DNA from: Archangium minus
GTDB taxonomy: Bacteria; Myxococcota; Myxococcia; Myxococcales; Myxococcaceae
Assembly (NCBI RefSeq): GCF_044360475.1
Contig: NZ_CP043494.1
Location: 62,001 to 126,000, forward strand
Direction of reading: 5' to 3'
DNA length: 64,000 nt
Part shown: positions 42,920 through 50,566 of the stretch, piece by piece
How the letters are laid out: every line of letters starts with the position of its first letter
Numbering within the stretch: the stretch's first letter is position 1
Program-made: the position numbers and the translations under genes
Notes under the pieces: generated by a model
Told to the model about the DNA's origin: nothing
The model's input: only the letters and a program-made list of their open reading frames with translations
The model's database searches: none

Positions 42920-43392
42920 TCAGGTGCCGTTTCCGCCTCCGGTGCGGAAGCAGTCCAGCTTGAAGGTGCGCTCGCCTCGGGCGAAGCGGTCCACCACGTT
43001 GGCCAGACAGGTACCCCCTTCCTTGAAGGGGGAGTGGCCACCGTCGATAAGGATGAAGGTGGCACCCGGGATGAGTGCCGCGGTTCGCGAGGAGGGGACA
43101 GTAGGTGGCGTGCCCCGGAAGCGATCCGCCGAGCTCCACCGTCACATCTCCCCCAGGCTCCAGCTGCTCGATCAGCGCCGGTTCCGTCCACCACCTGCGT
43201 GAGCGCCTGGGCGAGCTCGGCGTGGCGGGCCTTCATCGCGTAGGGCAGGGCCAGCCCCAGGACATCGGTGAGACGTATGGGTTTCTGGTCGGGCTTCCCT
43301 TCGTGCCAGAGGAGCTTCCCGTCCGCGACCGCCTGGCGGAACCGGGCCAGCGCGCTGCCGAGCTCGGCATGTTGCTGCTCGGCGGCAATCAA
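42920..43392 (-). pseudogene. decayed alpha/beta-hydrolase C-terminal piece
   Basis: Three reverse-strand frames yield one hydrolase fragment: 'AELGSALARFRQAVADGKLLWHEGKPDQKPIRLTDVLGLALPYAMKARHAELAQALTQVVDG' in the first, then 'LEPGGDVTVELGGSLPGHATYCPLLANRGTHPG', then 'GATFILIDGGHSPFKEGGTCLANVVDRFARGERTFKLDCF' up to a stop at 42920. The latter carries the His-containing 'GGHSPF' region typical of S33/TAP-like hydrolases. N-terminal parts are gone. The gene reads away from the LysR fragment beginning near 43390 on the opposite strand. Non-functional. Confidence 0.65.
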
Positions 43393-43716
43393 CGTCCGAG
43401 CTGGATGAGCATGCGTTCGTTGGATTCGACGTGGGCGTTCCGGGTACGCGCACGCTCCAACTGGGCGGCCAACCGCTCACGCGCGAGCAGTTCACGTTCC
43501 GCTCGGATAACGACCTGGCTCAGCTCGCGGCGATCCGAGCGGGTTGTGGCATTGGCGCTTGTCATGTCGCGCTTGCCCAACGCTCGGGTCTCGTCCGCAT
43601 CCTGCCCGAGATGTTCGCACCCACCGTCGAGATGTGGGTCGCCATGCATGAAGACCTACGGACGACGGCGCGCTATCGGACGGTCTTCGTACTCCACAGC
43701 GGTCATGCCGAGCGGG
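43390..43716 (+). pseudogene. LysR-type regulator effector-domain fragment
   Basis: A plus-strand frame encodes 'ELDEHAFVGFDVGVPGTRTLQLGGQPLTREQF', then 'FRSDNDLAQLAAIRAGCGIGACHVALAQRSGLVRILPE' and 'VEMWVAMHEDLRTTARYRTVF', the C-terminal part of a LysR substrate-binding domain close in style to the LysR gene at 49574-50467. The DNA-binding half is missing and there is no proper start. It begins within a few bases of the decayed hydrolase piece on the other strand, so a deletion has joined the two. Confidence 0.65.
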
Positions 43717-44959
43717 CCGTTGCTCCCTTGTGTCTGGTGAGGGCTCCTTCGAGCCAGGAGACAGCGGCTCGCAAGGGATCCCGGCTCCGGATGCTCTCCC
43801 CAGTGGCGCGGGCCTTCTCTCGCATCGGTCCGTTGTTGGCGAGCTCGCGCAGTCCCTCGGCGAGCCGATCCACGGTCAGAGCTCCCTTGGGAATCGGCTG
43901 CGGGCCCAGGCCGAGCTTGTGGACCTGGCGAGCGAACATGAATTGATCGAACGCGTGCGGCACCAGGAGCTGGGGGATGCCCGCGCGCGCCGATGCCGCG
44001 GTGGTTCCGGCCCCTCCGTGGTGCACCGAGCCCGCAAGCCGCGGGAAGAGCAGCCCGTGTGACACGGGGCCCACTCCGTGCGCTGAGGGCCCGAGGTCCT
44101 CGCCGCCACCGAGGCCCGACCACCCCGAGGACAGCAGGAGCCGCACACCGGCCTTCTGCGCGGCCTCTCGGACCCGCTGTGTGGTTCTTTGGGGATCGTC
44201 GTCCGGCATGCTCCCGAAGCCCACGTAGATGGGCGGGGGCCCAGCGCTCAGGAACGCCTCGAGGTCGGGCGGGAGCGGCCGGTCATCGGGCAGCGCGAAG
44301 GAGCCCACCTGAGGGATATCCGCGAGGTCGGGCGGCGCTGGGAGCAACTCCGGATCGCAGGCGAGCAGCGTCTTCTCGCGGGGGAAGATGGAGCTGAAGA
44401 TGTCCTCGTCACGGGGGAGGCCACGCCGCGTCCGATGTGCGTTGTAACGCTTGTCCATCTGGCGGTTGTAGAAACCCCCCGAGACCCTCCAGAGGAGCCG
44501 ATTCAGCCAGCGTGGCGACCGGGTGATCGGCACCATCATCATCGGGTGGTACGAGGAGGGGAGGATCTGTGGCGTGTACCCGATGTAGCGGTACGGCACT
44601 CGCGCCGCGTCCGCGAGCAGGTGCGCTGCCATGACCGCGCCTCCGCCTACGACCAGGTCCACGCCCTGGACTCGCGGCTCGATGTGAGTCAGCTGCAGCT
44701 CGAACTCACTCTCGAGCATCGAGTTGAGCGTTCTGACGAAGCCGAGTGGGGTGCGCGTCTGCTCGCGCGTCTTGGCGAGGATCTCCCGCACGTCGTGACC
44801 GCACGGCCCGAAGGAGATACCGAAGGCTTCGGCCTCCGCCTGGAAGACGGGAGAGCCGAGCAGTGTCACCGTGTGGCCAGCCCGCCGCATCGCCACCGCG
44901 AGTGCGAGCATCGGCTGGAAGTCGCCACGCGAGCCAGACCCGATCAAGAGAGCGCGCAT
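43703..44959 (-). CDS. UDP-glycosyltransferase family (MGT-like) protein
   Basis: 418 residues from ATG 44959 ('MRALLIGSGSRGDFQPMLALAVAMRRAGH'), a Rossmann-like GT-B start; the reading extends to 45091 but without conserved sequence. The C-terminal nucleotide-sugar domain contains 'SVHHGGAGTTAASARAGIPQLLVPHAFDQFMFARQVHKLG', the GT1 signature (HGGAGT). It should transfer a sugar to a hydrophobic acceptor (macrolide, sterol or carotenoid); the acceptor is not evident. It overlaps the LysR fragment's end by a few bases on the opposite strand and lies 16 bases downstream of the penicillin-binding protein gene. Confidence 0.85.
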   Translation of the reverse strand: MRALLIGSGSRGDFQPMLALAVAMRRAGHTVTLLGSPVFQAEAEAFGISFGPCGHDVREILAKTREQTRTPLGFVRTLNSMLESEFELQLTHIEPRVQGVDLVVGGGAVMAAHLLADAARVPYRYIGYTPQILPSSYHPMMMVPITRSPRWLNRLLWRVSGGFYNRQMDKRYNAHRTRRGLPRDEDIFSSIFPREKTLLACDPELLPAPPDLADIPQVGSFALPDDRPLPPDLEAFLSAGPPPIYVGFGSMPDDDPQRTTQRVREAAQKAGVRLLLSSGWSGLGGGEDLGPSAHGVGPVSHGLLFPRLAGSVHHGGAGTTAASARAGIPQLLVPHAFDQFMFARQVHKLGLGPQPIPKGALTVDRLAEGLRELANNGPMREKARATGESIRSRDPLRAAVSWLEGALTRHKGATARSA

Positions 44960-44975
44960 GGGCGAGAAGGATACG

Positions 44976-46928
44976 TCACAAGGCCGCGGCGAACCTCGCG
45001 GCGATGGGCACGGCGACGCGACCGCCCACTCCTCCGCCCTCCACCAGGACGGCGAAGCCAACGCCCTTGTGAAAGCCGATGAACCAGGCATGCGTGGGCA
45101 GCGGGGTGCCGCTCCCGAATTCGGCGGTGCCTGTCTTGCCAGCGAGCCCCGGTATGCTTGCAGCCGCTCGGCCCGAGCCCTCGGTGACGACAGCGCGCAT
45201 CAGCGCGTGCAGGGGCGAACGGGTGCCAGGCGAGAGCGAGGCGCTCGGATGCTCCTCGATGTTGGCCACGAGGTAGGGCGCGCGCCACCTGCCCGACTCG
45301 GCGGCCGCGGCAACCGAGGCCATGTGCAACGGCGTGGCCAGCACGCGTCCCTGTCCGATGGCGGCTGCGGCCCGCTCCGTCTCGTCCCGGGGTTCGGGAA
45401 ACGAGGCACCGGGAGACGGGAGGCCCACCTGGTACTCCACGTTGAATCCGAAGCGGCGGGCCGCGGCTCCGAGCGCGTCTGGTTCAAGGCTGGCGGCCAG
45501 CATCACGAAGGCGGTGTTGCACGAGTGGGCGAAGACCGTGCGCAGGCGGGTATTCCCAAACGCCTCGCCCTCGAAGTTGCGGAACTGCTTACCGCCTACG
45601 GCCACCGCGGGGGGGCATGACACCGGGGCATCCGCGCCCAGTCCCTTGGCGAGCAGTGCTTCCGACGTGACAACCTTGAACGTCGAGCCGGGCGGGTAGC
45701 GGCCGGTGAGCGCCCGGTGCAAGGGCTGCTCGAGCGGTCTGCTGACGATGGCCAGAATAGCGCCCGTGGCGGTGTCCACCGCGACGATCGACGCGGGCTG
45801 AGCCACTCCCTCGAGCGCCATCTCCGCGGCGGATTGCACCTCCGGGAGCAGCGTGGTGCGCAGCGGCGTGCCCGGCGTCCCCTCGAAGCGATGGAGGACG
45901 CGCGCCTCGCCGGACGGGTGGGTGAGGCGCACCTCGCCCGAGGGGCTTCCCGCGAGCTGCGGCTCATACGCCAGCTCCAGCCCAGACACCCCCACGAGGT
46001 CTCCCGGCTGATAGGTCGGGCCCAACTGCGCGAGCAGCTCGGCTGTCACCTCTCCCACGCGGCCCAAGGTGTGCGCTGCGAAGCCCTCGGCCGGGGAGAG
46101 CCGGACGTTCTTCTTGCGGCGGAAGAAGATGCCAGGCACGGGTGCCAACGCCGGGCGCACCAGCTGGTAGCGCTCGGGTCGCACGTCGATGATGGGCAGG
46201 AAGTGATCGGGCGCTACGCCCGGCGCGTTCAGCACCTTCTGCAGCCGCACTGGATCCACACCCAGCTGCGACTGGAGCGCCGAGGCGACGGCGGCGCGAT
46301 TTTGAATGCGTCGGGGCTCGACGCCAATGGTGATGACCTCGCCTAGATGGGTGAGGGGCTGGCCCTTTCCATCCAGGATCTCCGCTCGCTCCGAGCGAGT
46401 CCTCGTGCGGGAGAAGCGGTCACCCTCGCGGGCCTCGGGGTGCAGCACCGCTGGCGTCCAGCGCACCCACCAGAGTCCCTCGCGGCGCACGAAGCGCAGC
46501 GCGCTGTTCACCTCCCACTCGCCCAGTCCGCGCAGCACGTGGATGGCGCGGAAGGTGACCACGGCGCTGTCCTCTTCGTGATGGACGCGGCCGAGCTCAA
46601 AGCGGGACGAGAGGATGCGCAGGTCCTCTCGGAAGCGCTGGTGTTGCTCCTCGAGGTTGGCCGGTGGATCGGCCACCACGTGCCTCAGGGCGGCATAGTC
46701 GCCCTCGGCCCAGGCCCGCAGATAGATCTGGGCCTCGTTGAGCGGGCCCTCCGCGGGCCGCCCTCTCACAGAGACGCAGGCCGCCAGGAACAGGGCAGCC
46801 GCGGCACTGACTTCAACCCTCCATCCTCGCCGTGACACGCGCCGCACTGTGAGGGCGGACCCTCGCGAGTCAAGAAACAGGGCGAGGCTCACTCGGAGCA
46901 AAGCCAGTACACGTGAAGGATTTCTCAA
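44976..46928 (-). CDS. lipoprotein-type class B penicillin-binding protein with NTF2-like N-terminal domain
   Basis: 650 residues as read from 46928; the real start may be a GTG at 46847 or 46838 ahead of 'VEVSAAAALFLAACVSVRG', which has a lipobox Cys. The N-terminal part ('AQIYLRAWAEGDYAALRHVV', 'EEDSAVVTFRAIHVLRGLGEWEV') resembles the NTF2/MecA-N domain. The transpeptidase domain has S415-TFK418, S469-CN471 and K598-TGT, so all three penicillin-binding boxes are intact. It should cross-link peptidoglycan in the periplasm. Related low-affinity PBPs (MecA-like layout) are known for beta-lactam tolerance; whether this one is cannot be read from sequence. Next gene is the glycosyltransferase. 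Confidence 0.85.
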   Translation of the reverse strand: MRNPSRVLALLRVSLALFLDSRGSALTVRRVSRRGWRVEVSAAAALFLAACVSVRGRPAEGPLNEAQIYLRAWAEGDYAALRHVVADPPANLEEQHQRFREDLRILSSRFELGRVHHEEDSAVVTFRAIHVLRGLGEWEVNSALRFVRREGLWWVRWTPAVLHPEAREGDRFSRTRTRSERAEILDGKGQPLTHLGEVITIGVEPRRIQNRAAVASALQSQLGVDPVRLQKVLNAPGVAPDHFLPIIDVRPERYQLVRPALAPVPGIFFRRKKNVRLSPAEGFAAHTLGRVGEVTAELLAQLGPTYQPGDLVGVSGLELAYEPQLAGSPSGEVRLTHPSGEARVLHRFEGTPGTPLRTTLLPEVQSAAEMALEGVAQPASIVAVDTATGAILAIVSRPLEQPLHRALTGRYPPGSTFKVVTSEALLAKGLGADAPVSCPPAVAVGGKQFRNFEGEAFGNTRLRTVFAHSCNTAFVMLAASLEPDALGAAARRFGFNVEYQVGLPSPGASFPEPRDETERAAAAIGQGRVLATPLHMASVAAAAESGRWRAPYLVANIEEHPSASLSPGTRSPLHALMRAVVTEGSGRAAASIPGLAGKTGTAEFGSGTPLPTHAWFIGFHKGVGFAVLVEGGGVGGRVAVPIAARFAAAL

Positions 46929-47049
46929 GCTTTCAAGAACAGGGAATCAAGACTGTGATTGCCAGCGACTCCCAGTCATCTTCCAGTCACGCCTCGCGTG
47001 CTACCTCTTTGCCCGAGCTCGGAGATTTCCCCGTCACAGGAGGTTCAAC

Positions 47050-47712
47050 ATGAAGAAGTACGCCATTGCCCTGTCCATTGTGTTCACGATGTTCACCGCC
47101 GCTTGCGGAACGAGCGACACCCCCGAGCAGAACCACGAGACGATCGCGCCGCCGCCCGAGTCCTCGCAGGTCGTCACGCCGGCCCTGCTGCTGCGGACCG
47201 TGGAGGACATTGGCGCGGAGCTGGAGCTGCGGCAGGCCTCCGGTGCGCTCTCGGCCGAATGGGACGAGGTCTGGTCGCAGGCGCAGGTTGTCCGGCAGCG
47301 GAGCGAGCTTCAGAACCTGCTCGCGCTCATTGATCAGCGGGCCTCTTCCGGGGAGCTGCTCGCGGTTGGGTCGGAGGTGATCGAGCTCTACTTCGAGTCC
47401 TATGAGCCCACCTTCCGCCTGATGGAGAAGCAGCACTCGAGCGGAACCCTCGATGCCCGGCTCACCGAGCTGCGCTCGAACTGGCTCTCGGTCGCCGAGC
47501 GGGTTGATCAGTCCACGGACTCCTCCCAGCGGGCGGCGACGTGGTGCTGCCGCGGTACCCTGTCCTTCTCGGAGAAGTGGCACTGCAACGAGTTCAAGAC
47601 GGCGGGTATCTGGGCGGCCACGAAGTGCGCGGCGATCTTCGCCCATATCCCGATTGTGGATGGCTTCAGGCTGTCGAAGCAGTCCTGCTCCGACGTCGCT
47701 GAGTGCCAGTAA
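47050..47712 (+). CDS. small lipoprotein, unknown
   Basis: 220 residues from ATG 47050 (AGGAGG at 47039-47044). 'MKKYAIALSIVFTMFTAAC' is a lipoprotein signal with Cys at 19. The body is helical ('LLLRTVEDIGAELELRQASGALSAEWDEVWSQAQVVRQRSELQNLLALIDQRA') and ends in a small Cys-rich cap with six Cys ('TWCCRGTLSFSEKWHCNEFKTAGIWAATKCAAIF', 'CSDVAEC'). The last part looks like a disulphide-stabilised domain. Divergent from the PBP gene. No family recognised. Confidence 0.7.
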   Translation: MKKYAIALSIVFTMFTAACGTSDTPEQNHETIAPPPESSQVVTPALLLRTVEDIGAELELRQASGALSAEWDEVWSQAQVVRQRSELQNLLALIDQRASSGELLAVGSEVIELYFESYEPTFRLMEKQHSSGTLDARLTELRSNWLSVAERVDQSTDSSQRAATWCCRGTLSFSEKWHCNEFKTAGIWAATKCAAIFAHIPIVDGFRLSKQSCSDVAECQ

Positions 47713-47715
47713 CGA

Positions 47716-47763
47716 GTTGCGCATGCTCCCTCTCCCTCTGGGAGAGGGCGGGGGGTGAGGGTA
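47716..47763 (+). repeat. dispersed hairpin repeat, copy C
   Basis: Stem CCCTCTCCC (47728-47736) and GGGAGAGGG (47740-47748), loop TCT, with flanks 'GTTGCGCATGCT' and 'CGGGGGGTGAGGGT' that match the reverse complement of copy A over the whole length. It begins three bases after the lipoprotein stop and can act as its terminator. Confidence 0.8.
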
Positions 47764-47814
47764 TTCAGCTCCGTGCTCCTCGCCCCGCTTCGCACGGTGA
47801 CGCACTTTAGGGAA

Positions 47815-47851
47815 ATACCCTCACCCTAGCCCTCTCCCAGAGGGAGAGGGG
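47815..47851 (-). repeat. dispersed hairpin repeat, copy D
   Basis: Stem CCCTCTCCC (47830-47838) and GGGAGAGGG (47842-47850), loop AGA, preceded by 'TACCCTCACCCTAG'. It is in the opposite orientation to copy C, 81 bases between stems, and lies immediately before the start of the protease gene at 47866. Confidence 0.75.
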
Positions 47852-47865
47852 ACATCCACAGGCCC

Positions 47866-49035
47866 ATGAAGAAGTGCTCGATCGTTCTTGCGAGTCTGCT
47901 CCTCGGTGGCGGCACGGGGTGCTCGGACGTCCCCTCCACGAGTTTTGTCATCCAGCAGCGTTCCCAGGCGATCAAGGACGGAAGACCCGCGACGGCCGAC
48001 CGTCTCTTCGGCACCGTCGCCGTGCTGGACAGCGATGGCGTCCAGGAGTGCTCGGGGGTCCTCATCTCCCCGACGACTGTCGTCACCGCAGCTCACTGTG
48101 TCGTGTTGCAGGACGGTGCCACCGGGCAGATCGCCGCCGAGCTCGGGCCCGCCAATCTCCAGGTGTTGGCGGGTGCGCTCGATGTGAGGGATGCGACGCC
48201 CGCGCAGCTCTTTCGTATCCGGAAGGTCATCCGGCACCCGCGCTTCCCAGTGCCCGGCACGTTCAACGCCGGAGACCTCGACCGGGCGGAGGACATCGCG
48301 CTCCTGCTGCTCGAGACTCCCGTGCAGACGGTGCCCGTGGTTCCACTGCTTCCGCCCGAGGCGCTGGACGTCCTCCTGCTCCCTGGCACGCCCGTGGTGA
48401 TCGCCGGGTACGGCGCGCGAGACGAACGGGGTCGCTTTTCTGGCACGTTGTACTTCGCTGAGACACCCTTCCAGCAGCGGAATGCGACGGAGTTCTCGGC
48501 GGGTGCTCCCGGTTCACCAGACAGCTGCTCCGGTGACTCGGGTGGACCCGCGCTCCTGATGGTCGACGGAGTGCCGCATCTGCTCGGCATCAGTGCCCGC
48601 GCGCTCCATTCACCCAGCGGCGCCGATTGCGGAGACGGGGGCATCTACACGCTCATCCCCGCCTACCACCGTTGGCTGGAAGAGAACTCCGGCCTGGCGG
48701 AGGGCGTTGAGCAGGACCCGGGCGGATGCGCCGTCAGCGGCCCTGGGCGGCCTTCGGACGGGCAGGGGCTCGCGCTGGTCGGTGTGTGGATGGTGAGCAC
48801 CCTCGTGGCCTTCTGGCGGAGGGGCCTCGCGTTCGTTCCGCCCAAGAGGACCGAAAGATCCGCCGACCCGGGCGCAAGCGGCGCCCTTCCCGCAGGGCGA
48901 GAGACGGTAGTAGATGCAACCTTGTTGCATAACCATCCCCCCCGGAGTCAAGCATGTTCATCCGTCCGTCCGCCTTCTTGCTCGCCGCCATCGCCTGCTC
49001 ACCTGTGTTTTTCGGATGCGGAGGCAAGTTTCTGA
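47866..49035 (+). CDS. trypsin-like serine protease, MYXO-CTERM-like tail with readthrough
   Basis: 389 residues. 'MKKCSIVLASLLLGGGTGC' is a lipoprotein-type signal. The chymotrypsin-fold domain has H77 in 'TAAHC', D142 in 'EDIALL' and S224 in 'GDSGGP', so it is likely active. A MYXO-CTERM-like sorting tail follows: Cys287, a hydrophobic helix about 299-316 ('GLALVGVWMVSTLVAFW') and RR at 317-318, where such proteins normally stop. Here the reading continues 71 more residues of Pro/Arg/Ser-rich sequence, overlapping the next gene by 82 bases. A lost stop codon is the obvious explanation. Secreted and surface-anchored hydrolase. Confidence 0.8.
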   Translation: MKKCSIVLASLLLGGGTGCSDVPSTSFVIQQRSQAIKDGRPATADRLFGTVAVLDSDGVQECSGVLISPTTVVTAAHCVVLQDGATGQIAAELGPANLQVLAGALDVRDATPAQLFRIRKVIRHPRFPVPGTFNAGDLDRAEDIALLLLETPVQTVPVVPLLPPEALDVLLLPGTPVVIAGYGARDERGRFSGTLYFAETPFQQRNATEFSAGAPGSPDSCSGDSGGPALLMVDGVPHLLGISARALHSPSGADCGDGGIYTLIPAYHRWLEENSGLAEGVEQDPGGCAVSGPGRPSDGQGLALVGVWMVSTLVAFWRRGLAFVPPKRTERSADPGASGALPAGRETVVDATLLHNHPPRSQACSSVRPPSCSPPSPAHLCFSDAEASF

Positions 49036-49529
49036 AGGCGCCCACCACCGCCGCGAAAGCCACGACACCCAAGGCCGAGCCCGCCATCACTGCGGCGTCC
49101 GCGCTGGCTGACGCCGCCAAGGCCCTGGCAGGGACGTGGCGTTGTAGCGGATCGATCTACGGGGCCGATGGAGCGGCTAGCCCAAGCACGGTTACCCTCA
49201 ACGTCAGCCTCGGCCTCGACAAGGCATGGCTGCAAACCGAGTTCGTGGTGTCGTCCGGCAAGTACAAGTACAACTTCAACTCGTACCGCACGTTCGACCC
49301 ATCATCGAGCAAGTGGGTGAACGTCATCGTTGACAACCTGGGCGGTCACGCCGTGTCTGGGTCCACGGACGGTATCATCTGGACCGGTGAGTCGAGCGGC
49401 CCCATGGGCAAGATGGAGATCAGGGACACCGAGACCATCGTCTCGCCAGGCGAGGTGAACATGTTCGGCCAGTACTCGCTGGATGGCAGGAACTGGAGCA
49501 CCGGGTACGAGCTGTCCTGTAAGAAGTGA
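48954..49529 (+). CDS. DUF1579-like lipoprotein
   Basis: 191 residues with lipoprotein signal 'FLLAAIACSPVFFGC' (Cys at 22) and an Ala/Lys/Thr linker. The domain 'LAGTWRCSGSIYGADGAASPSTVTLNVSLGLDKAWLQTEFVVSSGKYKYNFNSYRTFDPSSSKWVNVIVDNLGG' has the 'GTW' opening and the rhythm of the DUF1579 lipocalin-like family, known as single-domain ligand-binding barrels of unknown role. Starts 82 bases before the end of the protease reading upstream. Intact. Confidence 0.75.
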   Translation: MFIRPSAFLLAAIACSPVFFGCGGKFLKAPTTAAKATTPKAEPAITAASALADAAKALAGTWRCSGSIYGADGAASPSTVTLNVSLGLDKAWLQTEFVVSSGKYKYNFNSYRTFDPSSSKWVNVIVDNLGGHAVSGSTDGIIWTGESSGPMGKMEIRDTETIVSPGEVNMFGQYSLDGRNWSTGYELSCKK

Positions 49530-49573
49530 GCAACCAGACGTCACCTGGTTCCACTTCCTACTGAGAGAGTCTC

Positions 49574-50467
49574 TTAGTTGCGGTTCCTCATCCGATTGAA
49601 GGCAGCAGCGAGGTGATCGAATACCGCTCTCACGCGTGGCACCCGCGACAGGTTCTCATGCGTCACGATCCAGGTTTCCAGCACGTGGATGACAAAATCA
49701 GGCAGCACTCGGATCAGGCGCGGATCGGCATTGCCCAGTGGCACATGGCAGACTGCGATCCCAACGCCGGCACGCGCCGCCGCCACCTGCGCCGGGTGAC
49801 TATCGGTGCGCAGAACGTACCGGTTCGGCTCGAATTGGGGACCGAGGCTTGCAGCGAGGGCCAGATCAACTTGATTGCGGTCCGACCCGATCAGATCGTG
49901 GTGCTCAAGGTCATCGACGTTTTCCGGCACGCCGCGCCGGGCGACGTAATCGGGCGAGGCGAAAAGGCCGAGTGGAATCGCCGCGACCTTCCGGGCCACG
50001 AGCGCGTTCTGCTTGGGAGCCACCGTTCTCACCGCCAGATCGGCTTCATGCGCCAGGAGATCCGCTTGGGCGTTGCTGAGCGATAGTTCGATCCGCAGCG
50101 CCGGATGTTTCTCGCGCAGCGTCTGCAACATGGCGGGGATCACTTCGACCCCCATGATATCGGGCACGCTGATGCGAACGGTTCCGGCGATCGTGCCGTG
50201 AGGCGCCGATGCCTGGCGCACGAAGAGGTCGGACGCCATGGCCATTGTGCGGGCAGCGTCCCGCAGCGCCTCAGCTGTTTCCGTCGGGGTCAGCCCATTG
50301 ACCGAGCGGGTGAACAGGACTGTGCCCAGACCGTGCTCCAAAGCCTCGATCCGCGCCCGCACTGTCGGGTGCGAAAGGCCGAGACTGCGTGCCGCACCGG
50401 ACAGGCTACCGGTCTCCAACACGGCGAGAAAGATGCGCTGATCGTCCCACGAGATCGTCGTGCTCAT
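49574..50467 (-). CDS. LysR-family transcriptional regulator
   Basis: 297 residues from ATG 50467; the longer reading to 50548 has no ribosome site. The winged helix-turn-helix is 'TISWDDQRIFLAVLETGSLSGAARSLGLSHPTVRARIEALE', then the effector domain 'GTVRISVPDIMGVEVIPAMLQTLREKHPALRIELSLSNAQADLLAHEADLAVR' and 'VDLALAASLGPQFEPN'. It is divergently arranged with the SDR gene at 50567 and separated by 99 bases holding a palindromic operator-like site (50477-50489). It probably controls the SDR and SRPBCC genes and itself. Codon use and the arrangement recall alphaproteobacteria. Confidence 0.9.
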   Translation of the reverse strand: MSTTISWDDQRIFLAVLETGSLSGAARSLGLSHPTVRARIEALEHGLGTVLFTRSVNGLTPTETAEALRDAARTMAMASDLFVRQASAPHGTIAGTVRISVPDIMGVEVIPAMLQTLREKHPALRIELSLSNAQADLLAHEADLAVRTVAPKQNALVARKVAAIPLGLFASPDYVARRGVPENVDDLEHHDLIGSDRNQVDLALAASLGPQFEPNRYVLRTDSHPAQVAAARAGVGIAVCHVPLGNADPRLIRVLPDFVIHVLETWIVTHENLSRVPRVRAVFDHLAAAFNRMRNRN

Positions 50468-50476
50468 AAAAAACCT

Positions 50477-50489
50477 TACAGCTGCTGTA
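50477..50489. promoter_or_regulatory. palindromic candidate LysR binding site
   Basis: TACAG (50477-50481), spacer CTG, CTGTA (50485-50489): an exact inverted repeat with a 13-base span, ten bases upstream of the LysR start on its own strand and 78 bases before the SDR start. The T-N11-A outer form fits a LysR recognition box. Functional role is inferred from the layout. Confidence 0.5.
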
Positions 50490-50566
50490 GGTTGGGTGCA
50501 ATTCCGTTTCAGCCCGTCGTGGTCCATCTTCGTCTCATCGCAATGCAAACGAGATGGAGCACGATC

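Noticed and set aside
42850..43392. Single 180-codon minus-strand gene reading
   Set aside because: Only its N-terminal third is protein-like; the rest is a shifted frame of a hydrolase, so it is treated as a pseudogene.
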